The position numbers were made by a program, and so were the translations under genes. DNA of 64,000 nt. Origin: Uranotaenia lowii (Eukaryota; Arthropoda; Insecta; Diptera; Culicidae). This document shows positions 45,191-58,834 of the stretch, in pieces. The notes under the pieces were generated by a model. The model did no database searches, had not been told where the DNA came from, and saw only the letters and a program-made list of their open reading frames with translations. Position 1 is the stretch's first letter. The number at the start of each line of letters is the position of its first letter. The DNA is taken from contig NC_073693.1 in the NCBI RefSeq assembly GCF_029784155.1, forward strand, positions 281,497,456 to 281,561,455. Reading direction: 5' to 3'.

Positions 45191-46777
45191 TTAAGGTTCT
45201 AGAAATGGTTCCTGAATGATTTCTAAAAAAGCGTGATAAAATCGAAACAATCACCGTGATCAAATCGAGCGTGAATTTTGCGAGTATTGAAAAAATCGAA
45301 CAGTTATAAAATCGAATAACTACTGTAATTAAACAGAACGGCAAATATTTTCATAAAAATTCATTGATCTGCATAAAAATAAGGCTTCAAAAACATTGAA
45401 AAAAAAAATATCATGAACATTTTAATTGACCAGATGTGGTCTGTAAAACCAAGCACGTTTATTATTTCAATATAAGCTCTCAATCTATATGAATTTATAT
45501 CAATCAAAAGTTTTTCAATACAATTCCAACAAAATGAGTAATCTTTGATGGAAAACTCCCATTTTTTTTTTAAACTTTTTCTGAACTTTTGCGATTTCTG
45601 AAAACCATAAAAATCAAAACACAAATTTTCAAAAAGCAAAAAAGACTTGGACAATTTAAAATGATATAGTTTATAAAAATCGGCTCTGTAGTATTTATTT
45701 TATAACGAAAACAATAATCCGGGTCTAAATGACCCTAACCGTCTAATTGCTCTTTTTGCTAACACTGGTAACTCTATTAAAAAATCTAAAAATGAGAAAT
45801 TGTAGAGTTCCTTATTTTAGGAAAAGTCAGAAAATTTCAATTAGCTAGCTCTAACCGTTCCAGAGATATCGCTTCGTGATAGTACAGTTTGAGTCATATA
45901 GACCCTAACCGCAAAGAAAGGTTAAATAATAACAACTTTTGAAAAAACTATTTTGTTTTTTTCCCAACGTATTCATAGCGCATGCAGTGGAGGGATGAAG
46001 CAGTATTAGAAACAAAATACATTTGTTTGAAACATATGTTTCATTCAGTAGATTTACTCAAAGCATGAAGTTTGATGCCAGATAAACTTAAAAAATGCAG
46101 TAATTCTGTAAAGCTGTGTTATATAATAATGTTATGATGTGGTATGTTTTTTTCAGGTTGATTTAAAAATAAATATTTGTTCACAAATACAATATAGACC
46201 CTTGGAGCCAAAATCAGTGAAAAAATTGAAAAAAAAACTGAGATAAGCATAAGAACCAATCTTTGATGGCCAACCATCATATTCTGTTTTAATCATAATT
46301 TTATTCAACTAATTTCTTATGTTTTTGTCTCTGTGAAAAAAAAATCTACTAACTGAAAGCCACATTTTGTAACTGCAGAACTTCTACCCCTTTGCTTCCA
46401 AAGTCCCACCAATTGATGTACTTATACCTCTTTGCCTCCAACCCAAACGTGATTTTCAGAAAGCAGAGTTTTTCCAACGGGAACAAAAAACAAGATAAAA
46501 ACATCTGATTGTTAAAATTTGATGGTGACAAGTGAATTTATAATGGGCGCCTAAGGAGTATAAGTGCAAAAATCAAAGATATGTCCGTCCAATGTTCCTA
46601 TGTGTGTTTTTTCATTCAAACTTTACCATTTTATAGGGTTTTTAGCTATTTGTTCTAAACAGGCTTTCTCATAGAAAATGTCCGATTTTTTAATTATCCC
46701 AAAATTTATCATAAAATGACCAGAAAAATAAAACTACAACTATACAAAGGAAAGGAAATAAACTTTCTTGATTTGCT
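45191..46777. other. AT-rich, no gene seen
   Basis: GACCCTAACCG occurs at 45740 and 45910 in a degenerate repeat context. No reading frame of interest. Confidence 0.5.
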
Positions 46778-48605
46778 TAAATTTTTTGACTTTCTTGACT
46801 TTCTTGACTTTCTTGACTTTCTTGACTTTCTTGACTTTCTTGACTTTCTTGACTTTCTTGACTTTCTTGACTTTCTTGACTTTCTTGACTTTCTTGACTT
46901 TCTTGACTTTCTTGACTTTCTTGACTTTCTTGACTTTCTTGACATTCTTGACTTTCTTGAATTTTTTGTCTTTCTTGACTGTCTTGACTTTCTTTACATC
47001 TTTGTCTTTCTTGACTCTTAGACTTTCTGAACTTTATTGACTTTCTTGACTCTCATGAATTTCTTGACTTTCTGAATTTCATGACTTTCTTGATTTTCTT
47101 GACTTTCTTGACATTTTTGACATTCTTGACATTCTTGACTTTCTTGACTCTCTTGACTTTCTTGACTTTCTTGACGTTCTTGACTTTCTGGACTTTCTTG
47201 ACTTTCTTGACTTTCTTGACTTTCTTGACTTTCTTGACTTTCTTGACTTTCTTGACTTTTTTGACTTTCTTGACTTTCTTGACTTTCTTGACTTTCTTGA
47301 CTTTCTTGACTTTCTTGACTTTTTTGACTTTCTTGACTTTCTTGACTTTCTTGACTTTCTTGACTTTCTTGACTTTCTTGACTTTCTTGACTTTCTTGAC
47401 TTTCTTGACATCTTGACTTTTTTGACTTTCTTGACTTTCTTGGCTTCCTTTTCTTTCTATACTTTCTTGTTTTTCTTGACATTTTATTAACCTTCTGGAT
47501 TTTCTCGACATTGGTTTTTTTGACTTTCTTGACTTTCTTGACTTTCTTGACTTTCTTGACTTTCTTAATTTTCTTGACTTTCTTGACTTTCTTGAATTTC
47601 TTGACTTTCTTGACTTTCTTGACTTTCATGACTTTCATGACTTTCATGACTTTCTCGACTTTCTTGACTTTCTTGAATATCTTGACTTTCTTGATTTTCT
47701 TGACTTTCTTGACTTTCTTTATTTTCTTTATTTTTTTGACTTTCTTGACTTTCTTGGCTTTCTGGATTTTTTTTACTTTCTTGACCTACTTGACTTTCTG
47801 AACTTTCTTGACTTTCTTGACTATCTTGACTTTCTTGATTCTCTTGACATTCTTGACATTCTTGACTTTCTTGACTTTCTGAACTTTCTTGACTTTCTGA
47901 ACTTTCTTGACTTTCTTGACTTTTTTTATTTTCTTGACTTTCTTCACTCTCATGACTTTTTGGACTCTCCTGACCTTTTTTACTTTCTTGACTTTCTTGA
48001 CTTTTTTGACTTTCTTGACTTTCTTCTTGACTTTATTGACTTTCTAGGCTTTCTTGATTTTCTTGACATTCTTGACATTCTTGACATTATTTTACTTTCT
48101 GAACTTTCTTGACTTTCTTGACTATCTTGACTTTCTTGACTTTCTTGACTTTTTTGCTTTTCTTGACTTTCTTCACTCTCATGACTTTCTGGACTCTCCT
48201 GACCTTTTTTTACTTTCTTGACTTTCTTGATTATTTTGACATTATTGACAATTTTTACTTTCTTGGCTTTCTTGACTTTTTTGACTTTCTTGACTTTCTT
48301 GACTTTCTTGACTTCCTTGGCTTGCTTGACTTTCTTGACTTTCTTGCCTTTTTGTATTTCTCGACTTTCTTAATTTTCTTGACTTTTTAGACTTTAATGT
48401 CTTGACTTTCTTGCCTCTTTGACTTTTCTGACTTTTTAAACTTTCTTGACTTTCTTGACTTTCTTGACTTTCTAGAATTTCTTGACTTTCTTGACTTTTT
48501 TAACTTTCCTGACTCTCTTGACTTCCTAGATTGTCTTGACTTTCTCGACTTCCTAGACTTCCTATACTTTCTTGACTTTGTTGGAATTTTCTTGACAGTT
48601 TTAAC
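46778..48605. repeat. 9-bp minisatellite (TTGACTTTC)n, about 1.8 kb
   Basis: Near-perfect TTGACTTTC units in blocks at 46790-46945, 47200-47405 and 47520-47590, with diverged units between and on the right flank. Since the unit is 9 bp, any frame free of stops stays free: plus-strand Phe-Leu-Asp or Thr-Phe-Leu runs and minus-strand Ser-Arg-Lys or Lys-Val-Lys runs of up to 209 codons are by-products. No gene is implied. Confidence 0.95.
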
Positions 48606-48823
48606 TCACTTGAATTTTTTCACATTTTTCATTTTCTCCATTTATTTAATCCGGTGTTTTGATGTGTTCTTTAAAATTTGAAGATACATAGCCCGCTTTG
48701 AGATGTCTAGAATCAGTTCTGATGGGTAAGACAGATCGTCAAGTAACTAGTTTCTAATTGACTGGTTAAAGCCGATTTGTCCTCTGACGGAAGTGCAAAA
48801 ACTCATTCTAAAATTGTTAGCTT
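48606..48823. other. Short AT-rich spacer
   Basis: Between the 9-bp array and the CCGGGCA repeat; nothing recognised. Confidence 0.5.
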
Positions 48824-49292
48824 AAGGTTGCCTGATTTTTTCCAGCACGTATCCGGGCCGGATAAACCGGGCAATTTTTTATAAAAACCTGGCAAAATCC
48901 GGGCATTTTCATTCTAAGTTTAATTCTAAAAATCCGTGCAATATCCGGGCAAATTTTGTCGAAACCCAGAAATCACTCACGAAAATCAAGATAAAAAAAT
49001 TTATTTTTCATCAAAATTCATAAACAGATTTTAAATCGTATTAAGGTCTCAAAAAAACCTTTCTTGATAGTTTTTGCAAAATATGCTCAATAATTTTTGT
49101 TTTGGTGGCTAAATAAAAAAAAATTACAAAACAACTTTTTATCGTTTGATTTGCCAGAAACAGTGAATAAATCGGGCAAAATCCGGGCATTTTTTAATGA
49201 AATCCGGACAACCGGGCCGGGCTGGACTGCTGCCAAATTTTGTATCAAATATCCGGGCAAACCCGTATAAAACCAGGCAATCTAGCAACCTT
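48824..49292. mobile_element. CCGGGCA-rich TIR repeat, copy 1 (469 bp)
   Basis: Begins AAGGTTGCCTGATTTTT and ends TCTAGCAACCTT, an inverted terminus. CCGGGCA/CCGGGCC recurs at both ends (TATCCGGGCCGGATAAACCG; GGACAACCGGGCCGGGCTGG). Its reverse complement matches 57015-57435 along the whole length. Non-coding and MITE-like. Confidence 0.85.
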
Positions 49293-52146
49293 ATGTTAGC
49301 CATATTGATTGTCTCCGTAGTGCAAAATTAAAGGAAGTAAAATTCTCTCCATTGAACTCTTAACAAGATCATTCTGTTAAATTAAAATGAACCAGCTATA
49401 ACGTTCAATCCAATTAGGTAAATCATTACAGAAAAACAGCCTTTTTAAATTAGGATATTTTTAAATATTATATTTAAAGATCAAATCCAAATAAAACTAA
49501 AGTTTTATTATTATTTGAAGTATGTTAAATTTTTTTTATATTTTTAAAATTGAAGGTCTTCGAAGTTAAACCCTTCCGATACGTTTAGATGACCCCACTC
49601 CCATTACACATAAAAATTAAAATTTTCCTTTCAAAAATTTGAAAAACTTCAGCATTAGTTTAAATAATGATCTAAAATGATGAAATCATACGTTGTTTTT
49701 TCATTTTTTTTTTCAAAATTTGACTTTGTAGTACTATGGTGTTTGAATAAAAAGCAGAGCTTCAAAAAATGTTATTTACCTAGGTTTTGAAACTTAAACC
49801 ATTATCAAACCAATTCAATAGGGTGATGTGTATGAAAAAAAAACATCCACTTAGTTTCGTATGATTATGCGTTTATTAAAAATATTTTTCCTAGCAGATG
49901 GCAGCGCAGAAAAGAGGATAAAAAAGGTCAGAAAACCAATTTTTATTGGAAAAGCCTGGAAAGCGTTTTTAATCTAAAATTCAAAATGGACAAAATTTTA
50001 AAATAAATTATCTATACTACTATTAAGATGGTAGCATAATTTGTTATTGTTGGACTGAATCTAAGTAATTATAATGATTTAATTTTTATGCGTTTCAAAT
50101 CAATGGAACTTCAAATAAAAAAAAATATCAGAACGCATATGTCTTAATAATGTATATAATCTTCCAGAAGTATTTGTGTTCTTTGCCAACAGGATGAAAA
50201 CCCCCGAATAAAAATTGCGTTTAATTCCAAATGCTATGAAATTTCTTCTAACAAGTGCCATGCCCCTCGATCCAAACCAGGCCAGGGCCCTTCGGAACTC
50301 GAAATGTGGCCACAGAAGTTGTTGTTTGTCTGGGCCACCGTCCTACTATACTAGCTGCTCTGGTCTGGTCTGGTCCGGTCTTGGCTCCGGTGTGGTGAGA
50401 TCGGGTCCGGCCTATGGGCCTATCATCAGTCGTCAGTTTTATGAGCTGTCTCGTTTTGTCGGTTCGCTGGATGATAAATGTGAAAATTCACCTCACCCGA
50501 GCAACGTTTTCCTCCCTCGGATGCCGCGTCGTTTTCATTCATTCATGTAGGTACTTGTGCAGTGCACAGTAAAGCCCATTCAGCACATAATGTGCTAAAG
50601 CATAGCATAGCACACACTAACGCATTTAGGCATTCACACCAACTATGCTTGTATGTGGCCAACAAACAGTTCAGCGAAATGCACTGGAAATGCAATTATT
50701 CGACTTTTGCTGTTCGAATCCACTCAAAGGGGGGACTTGAATGGGGGGAAGCAGCTCGAAATGCCTAAACCGGATGGTTTCGGAATGGGGGGATGAATGA
50801 GGGGGTCGGTCAGAGGAAGTTATATTGTTTCAATGGTAATAATGTCAGGCATGGAGGAAACATGACGCTGAATGCGTTTCAGAAAACGAAAAGCGATTAG
50901 TGTTGACTCGAATGCATTTTTTTTCTATCTGTTACAGTTTTAACGGTTCCCAACAACAATGTTGAGCAGCACAATGTTGAGTTGACGTAATGGATCATTT
51001 AGGTTGAATTTGTTTAGCAATTGATAGAAAAATATTTTTTGGTGATAAATACATGTTTTTTTCCCTAAATTTCAACAGCCCCCCCACTGACAATCGATAA
51101 AAAGTCGCCAGTCTGTCGACCCCTGAATGTCTTGAAAAGGAAACCCAAAATGCATGTCTACTTCCGGTCTCGGAAAGGCACGTCCAAATTACCCAGTCAG
51201 GAAGGTACATTGCGCTATACTGGGCTGGGTTATGTCGTACACAAATTGAAAAAAAAAAACAAGTTATGGTTTGGTCAGTAGATTCAGTTTTTAATTTCAA
51301 AATTCTACATTTTCCATATTTTTTTAAAAATATTCTCTAAAGACAGTAAGTTATAAATTTATATATATTTTCAATTTTCAATATTTCTTAAAAAATGGAA
51401 AAGCAAAACAGAAGCATCGAAAAACCATTAAATACCACTTAAGGATTTCTTTTCCAAATGGTTTTTCAGCACGCATCCCTTTAATTTTGAAGATACAGAT
51501 AGCAAACGAGGATAATGTATGTACTTGTTGGGGTTGATGATCGGTTATTAAATTGGCTTGATGGAACCGAAACTGGCTACCGAAGATCCATAATCTTGAA
51601 AGGTATAAAATGTAAACAACTTTTGGAGCGGACAGGTGGTTTTGCAATTCAAGTGAAGTACAGGAAGGTTGTCAATAATATTTGATATTTGAGGACTTCA
51701 AGTACAACGCAAAAATTTAAAATGGATTCAAGTAGGTACGGCATGAAGAAACCTTAATAAATTCTGCATTTGAAAATAAAGTTTGTTATGTCATCCAAAA
51801 GTTTTATTCATTTTTAATAAATTAGTTTATTTATTAATTATTAAACTGCACACTTTGCCCTAGTGTCATTGAAGACATTTTAGCCTATTCAAAATATTAA
51901 AGAAATCGATCGTGAAAACTGGCATTCAGAATGTAAGATTTTTGCGGAGCTCTTGTCATTCATTTGTTAGGTACTTGAAAATTTAGGTTCAGGTTTATTT
52001 GGGTGAAGCTTTATTTTTCGAATCGGTGTATCTAGATTAGACTAGTTCTCTTTTCGGCTTTTTTTGCAGATCAATTCATTTCTGCCAAATTTCAGATCTA
52101 TTGAACTAATGAATCTAATTGAACGCAATGAGTTTTCGTGAAAAAA
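49293..52146. other. No gene recognised; GC-richer block at 50200-50860
   Basis: 50215-50550 contains a 111-codon plus-strand frame, and 50562-50768 another of 68 codons, in unique, less AT-rich sequence with GGTCTGGTCTGGTCCGGTC near 50363. No domain is recognised. 51060-51240 is a second GC-richer block. They could be conserved regulatory blocks of the presumed intron. Confidence 0.4.
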
Positions 52147-52149
52147 ATC

Positions 52150-52440
52150 AATTGTTCTAGAATTTTTTAATGAGAGTTCTAGTAACCACTAATGATATAA
52201 ACGATAATTTGTGATGAATGATTTATTGGATCTGTTTTAGATAAAGAAAAAGATTGAAAATCATAAACTACCAACTTGTACAGAAATTTTACCTACAAGT
52301 TGAAAGATTAAAATCTGCAATTAATCAGAACAAAATGTTTTTCACAAAAGAACGATTATCAAAACAGATTCATAAAATTATCGTTTTATATTAGCAGGGG
52401 TTTGCTAGAACTCTCATGAGAAAATTTTAAAGAAAAATGA
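52150..52440. repeat. Inverted-repeat element with ~70-bp diverged arms
   Basis: Left arm (about 52150-52222) has AATGAGAGTTCTAG, ATATAAACGATAATTTGTGA; right arm (about 52365-52440) has TAAAATTATCGTTTTATATT, CTAGAACTCTCATGAG. The arms are inverted copies around an AT-rich centre. MITE-like and old. Confidence 0.7.
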
Positions 52441-55400
52441 TTTTTTTTTCACAATTTTTTTCACGGGAATTGAAAATCGTACCGGGAAACCGAAAAAAAA
52501 ATAAATCGAGAATTTTGACCAAAAACTGCGAAAATTTTCAAAATAAAACTGAAATTCAGTTTTGGTTCTAAGATCAGGGATTCAATCCAAAATTCAGAAT
52601 CATAATTTAAATTTCCACGCCAGAATTCAATAGTTTAAAAAAAACTGTAAAAAGAATATCATAAGTTTTGCAATTTATAAACTACTCTGATTTCTTTACA
52701 ATGACCTCTAAATAAAAAAAACTCACTAATTTTACCGGAACCTAGAGTTTGAAACTGCTTCGAAGAATGAGATGAGAAATTCAGAAAGTCTACTCAAATT
52801 TATTCAAGTATCGCACATCATTGAAAAAACTATGAATCAAATAAAACATGTAAAGGTATTAAAGTTTAATTTTGAATCCAGAAATCTTTGTTGCAAATTT
52901 GGAAATGTTAAAAGATGCAAATATTTCAATTTTCCAGTGAGTGTTTAATTAAAGAGCTAAACACAAGTCAATAAACTTTTTTCCGATAACTGGTCATAAT
53001 TTATCCAGAAAATATCAAATTACACGTTTTAAAGCTTTAATAAGATTAAATTGCGTGGTACTTCCCTCATATGTTTTCAACACTTCCCTCATAACATACA
53101 CAATTGTGTTTTGAGTGAAGTAGTTAAGAAATTCTTGAATTTGAATTACAAAACATCAAAATTATTGCATCAAAATTATTATTTAAATTTTCTTCTTATC
53201 AATTGCACAAGGCAATTGATACCGAAAGCTCATAAAGGTTCTTCGATGATGTCCCAAATAGTTTGATATTTTCTTTTGATTTTTTAAAACTGGGATTTTT
53301 TATTTCAAGCATTTTGTTTCTTTGAAACTAGAATAGTTTTAAGAAATATCATCTTAAACCTTTATCAAAATAAGGATAATAAGTAGATTCGAAATCAGTT
53401 TTTGTTTTTTTTGTTATAGCGGGTTGTCGGTTGATAAGTTATCAATGATTAATTTTACACAAAACCTAGTCATTTTTTAATTTCAAACTCCAATATCAAC
53501 AGAACTAAATTTGACAGAATCTGACAAACGATTCAAATTCAGGACGGAAAAATCAAACTTTGAAACTAAGGCTTTACAGATTTAAAAACATGTGCATATC
53601 ATGTACCTACTTATTATAATCTGCATTTTATCACTTAGCTTATAGTTTCTGAAAATTTTATGTAGACTGTTAAGTCTATTCTATTTTTATAGTTTGCAAA
53701 GTTTTACAGAAAAATTTCGGACCATGTATGGGGTCATATGTAGTACAAAGATTTGGAAATTGTTTTTTTTTTACTTTTAATGGCTTCTTCAAAATATTAC
53801 ATTGTTCTTTTTCAAATTTATTTCAAAATTTAGAAATTCTGGGTTCTTAAGTTCAGATTTTTTAAATAGTGTAGATAGTTTGATTTGAGTATCAATAAAT
53901 TTAAAGTGCATTACAATTTTACAACACAATGAAAATTTAAAAAAAAAGTTTCTTATTTTAAAAGATATACGAAAATCCTATTTTATTATGATAAAAATAG
54001 ATATCATAATATATAATTCCTTTTGCAAATTTGTTCTAATATTCATTTAGAAACTGAAATTCCTTAGTTTTAAATTAATAAATTACAGGAGGTGAATCTG
54101 AATCGAATAAATGTTTCTAATTTTTTTCTATATCTAAAAATTTGATATGCTGTTAAATAATCCTGTTGATTTTTTTTTATAGGAAAATTTTATATGCTGT
54201 TAAATAATCCTCAAAACTGTTAAATCAGCACTCTGTAACTTGTTGCCCATATTTTTTTTTAAATGTTTGAAGTCAGAATTCAAGATGCAAAAAGATGATG
54301 AATGGTTTTTAATTAACTATTTATTGCAACAAGTTGCAAAAAGATTTCTTTAGTACCAGTTGTAAATTTATCCAACAGATTTGAATCCAATTTATCCAAC
54401 AGAACAGACCTGAATAATTACGTCAAGTGCTGAAAAAATCGAGTTCTTTGAAAATTGAAGGGTCATCTGAGTTATTATGAACAAAGATCATTCTTTTTTA
54501 TTCTTATTTCTGTTCAAAATTACCCAAGTGAATATGGGGTAATAATGAACACTGTTAAGATTCTTGTTACGTGAAAATTTGAAGTGTTGGCAATATTTCT
54601 AGAGCAATTTAAATACTTCGTTCAAATGCGATTTGTGGTTATTCAAATTTACCCTTAATTAGTTATGGATATTTTTTGTATTCATAAAGGATCCAGGAAT
54701 CTTATCCTCCAATCTCATATTCATAGATTTTAAAAACTGATAATGTTTTGTATAACGATTTAATTTCATGATCTTGAAGGATATTGGCATTTTAAGCATT
54801 CAAGATTAGTTTAGATCACAAGGGAACAGGATTTTTTTATAACTGACTTTGGAAGATTTTGGCGACTTGAATTAGGATCATTTGTTAGATTTCGTCTATT
54901 GCCTCTACCCTCTAGTTTTGGTGATGTGGAATGTGGAAATTTCAAAATGAATCAGTGTTTAGTAAAACTACATACATACTAAACACTGATTTTGAAACTA
55001 CTTATTATCCTTCGTTCAATCAGGGACTCAGATCTTTCCAAATATTCTAGTTTCAGAGATACAGTGCTTCGGAAAAATCTACAATTAAATCTACAATTAA
55101 AAAAAATGGAGAGAAAAATATTACAACTTATTTTGACATCGTTTTAGAAACTTTTTGTATATTTTATATTGACTCTCATTCAAAAACTTTTATGAAGACT
55201 GCAAAATGATTTGACTAAATCTTTAACATATTCAATGCAATAATCATTATTTAATTGAACTTAAATTCTCTTCAAAATAATCATTTTTTGAGAATTGAGA
55301 AAAATTAGCAAAAGAAAAACTGATCTAAATAACTTTGTTCTCTTGAGTCAAAACTACAAACGTTCTTCGGGAAAGTTGATCATTGAGTTAAAACTTTTAT

Positions 55401-57014
55401 TTTAAGCACTTTGTCATGATCTACTGATTTTTTTTTAAACAAGAGTAGGCATTGCTTAAGCGACCTATTTTAAAAAGTTGTCTCGAAAACGAAAGCTGAT
55501 AGAAAGAACTACCCGGATATTTGGAATCAGCGCACCCAAAATAGTCAAAATTAAATCTTGAGTTCTTGGCATCTCGAAAACATGTAAATTTTGTTACCTT
55601 GTGGAATCAAACAAAACCTGTGTTAATGATTACACCGTGTTTTGAAAAACATGGGCAACTTTAAGCAATCCTCTGTGAATCAGTAAGATAAATTTTTAGC
55701 AAAAATTAATATTAAACTTAAAGATGAATTTATTACTGAGTGTATGAAAAAAAAACTACAATTTTACTGAATTTACTGTGACGAGGGAGTTACATAATTG
55801 ACCGCCCTCAGAACAATTTGAAATTCTCAGAAACGTGGATTCTGTGAGCTGTACATTTGGTATGATAGATTGTCACATGACGAATGATTGATCGAAAAGT
55901 CCTGTTTAACAAACCGTAAAAACCCATAACGATTTTGTGTAGGATGTTTTTGTGTAGGATTTTTTATAAAATGTGATTAAACCCAGAAATAGAATCAAAT
56001 TCGTTTAATGTTCAATGATTTGATTGTTATGAAAAAACCAAATTAATGAAATCAGTTGAAAGTTTTGCTTTATGCCGACGAAAATGAACAATCAAAGTCT
56101 GGAAAACTTTGAATTTTTGACCGGGAAATCCGGGAAAAACTGGGAATTTCAAAATGAAAAAGTTGTGGCCACCCTAAATATGTCAAAAATACTTGAAAAT
56201 GCATGAGGAACAACCCATATGAGCACGGCTTTGATTCTCGAAAAAAAAGCCGAAAAGTGAACTAGTCTAATCTATGTTGAATAGGAAAATTTTGAGAAAC
56301 GGTTCAAACAACTTAAAGTTTTAATAAAAAGGAGATTCAGAAAAGTTTAAATATTTCTTTTACCGAGGAACAAATGCATTGAAAACAGAAAATAAAATTT
56401 ATATAATAACCTACTTTAAGGAAAATTCGTTACCTGTTTTCGCCAAGCGAAATATATCGCTTTAAAGTTTCCATATTTTGAATAAGAAATTTGACTGAAA
56501 ATAATTTTGAAGCAGTGTAGGTTACACATTCGAAATCAATATATCCGGAACACAAGAAAACGAATACGATTCAAAATTTTCAATAAAATCTTAATTTAAA
56601 GTGAATATGAGAGGCACAGAATTCATAAAATATAACATCAGATTGAAAAAGAAAAACTAATCGAATTTTAAATACATCAGATGAGGTATGAATAAAGTCA
56701 TAAGAGTGGATTATAAAAATGATAATAATTGATAGTTAGAACGTTATAAATCAACTTATTTACAATTCTTTTCTTCATTTGTTAATATCATGATTAGTGG
56801 GAAAAAAAGCATCCATTTTGATCCAAAGATAATTTGTTAAAAACGCATATTTGATGATTGAGTTTAATTTGTTAAGAGTAGAAAATATTCGATTATATTT
56901 CAAGAGAGCTAGTGATTAAAGCCAGTGATTCAATATCATGTATTAGTATTCAAAATCTTTGTGTAATCGAAAAAAAAAATTAGAATTAAATTTTTATAAT
57001 TCACATTATTAAGC
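52441..57014. other. AT-rich, probably intronic, no gene seen
   Basis: A 15-bp perfect inverted repeat with a short loop lies at 54950-54991 (AATCAGTGTTTAGTA). A 20-bp direct repeat (ATGCTGTTAAATAATCCT) occurs at about 54148 and 54193. 56100-56180 has CCGGGAAATCCGGGAAAAAC followed by GTGGCCACCC, a decayed dispersed repeat also glimpsed at 52460-52500. Confidence 0.5.
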
Positions 57015-57435
57015 TAGGGTTGCCAGATTGCCGGGTTTGCCAGGCTATGAAATACAAAATTTGGGAACAGTCCAGCCCGGCACGGTTGCCCAGATTTCAT
57101 TAAAAAATGCTCGGATTTTGCCCGGATTTATTCACTTTTTTTTTGGAAAATCCAACAAAAAAAAAAAACAATTGTGTTGTAATTTTTTTTATTTTTGCCT
57201 CCAAAACGAAATGATTTTATTAAAATAATCATGAATGGTTTCTAAGAAGCCTTAAATACGATTTAAGACCTGTCGAAAAAAAATTGTTTTTTATTATTTT
57301 TCTTGATTTTTGTTGAGTGATTTTTGGGTTTTGGTCAAATTTGCCCGGTTTTCGGTCGTAAATTTTGAAATCAAATGCCCGGATTTGGCCAGGTTTTTAC
57401 ATAAACTTGCTCGGATTTGCCCGGGTGGTCTTTTG
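57015..57435. mobile_element. CCGGGCA-rich TIR repeat, copy 2, inverted
   Basis: Starts TAGGGTTGCCAGATTGCCGG and runs through AGTCCAGCCCGGCACGG, ATTTCATTAAAAAATGC and TTTATTCAC to GCCCGGATTTGGCCAGGTTT. Same order as the inverse of 48824-49292. The right terminus is degraded after 57430. Confidence 0.85.
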
Positions 57436-58834
57436 CTCAAGTCGGCATAATCGAATAACAGTTTTTTTTTTAAATTATATCTCTGATTCAGCTTCACAAA
57501 TACAAATAAATACTTTTTCATTTCATTCTTAATGGAATTTGTTGAAACCCATTTTCAACAATTCCTATCATCCAACAATAAAAACACCTGAAAAATTGAA
57601 AAAAGAAAAACACGCAACTCAAAACCCATCAAAAAACACCCCTTAAAATTTGACCAATTTGCTCGAAAAAATTATGATCCTTCTTTCCGGTTGAAAAAAA
57701 ATTTGGAAAAACACCTAAATAACAATGGCAACTCCACATGGTCCAGAACCAAAACCGAAGTAGCTACATCGAGGTACATCCTGTAATCATTTGTGGATTA
57801 GTATCGTTCCTGAGTTTTACATTGAAGCTCATATATGCGTACCGGTTGCGAAAAGGCATTTACTTCGAATGAGCACACGGAAGCTAACATCATTGTTGGC
57901 GGGAGCGTTGCAAATATCATTTTGCTTGCGCAAATCCATACAACAACAAACGATGTTCATACTTGCTCCAGCAATTCCAAAGGGCCACGCAAGAGAACTT
58001 GTAATTATGTTTTCCATTTTCTTTTCAATGTTGTTCAAGGGTTTTACCAGGAATCTGCTGAATTAAGCTTTAGATCCACTTTTTCAAGCAAAATTTATAA
58101 AAAATTTCCGAAAGTTTAATTTGGTTTAGTGTTTTTTATGAGAGCTTTTTAAGTAACTCTTAAGTCTTATTAAAAAGTACAAAATGATAAAATCTTAAGT
58201 GTTTTGAAGACTTTAATTCTATCATCCGAGGCTTCAATCTTGAATGACCCGATACCAGCTACTGGCATTCGAAAAACAAACTGCATACTCGTTCCAGAGA
58301 AATTGTCGTCAGATCCAACAAATCGTTCAACGAAAACGAAGCTACTTACTCAGGGTGTTACCCGACTGTATCATTAAGATATATCGCAACGAGGTGCCGC
58401 CGGCTATTTGTCTCCCCAAAACGGGACAAGACGAGGATAAAGATGACGTTGATGGCAGGCCCCGGCGATGAAAGTTGTTGGGCCCGTTGAGCTGTCGCAG
58501 GTGGTATAATTTTCTAATTAAACCGATTGGATCGGGGTGGAGGGAAAACGGAAACAAAACACGTGTATGTTTGCGATAAAATCGATTACGGCGAGGACCC
58601 CTTCCGGTAACGACATGTTGATTAATTTTGGCTGATGTATTTTTTGTTTGAGTGAATTAAAAAAAGTTCCAAACGACTGATTGGCACACAACAATATTTT
58701 GAATTAAAAATTAAATTTCAATATCGGATTTTAATAGAATTACTGATAATAAAACGAAAGAAATAAAAATCAAACATGAAATATTTACAGAGCAACTTTA
58801 CTTTGAAGAAAAAATAAATTTTCACTAGACAAAA
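57436..58834. other. No gene recognised
   Basis: 57790-58070 and 58240-58620 are less AT-rich and contain overlapping frames of 70-94 codons on both strands without recognised domains. Splice sites consistent with an exon were not identified. Confidence 0.4.

Noticed and set aside
46709..47801. Ser-Arg-Lys, Phe-Leu-Asp and Lys-Val-Lys frames of up to 209 codons
   Set aside because: By-products of the TTGACTTTC 9-bp minisatellite; not an SR protein.
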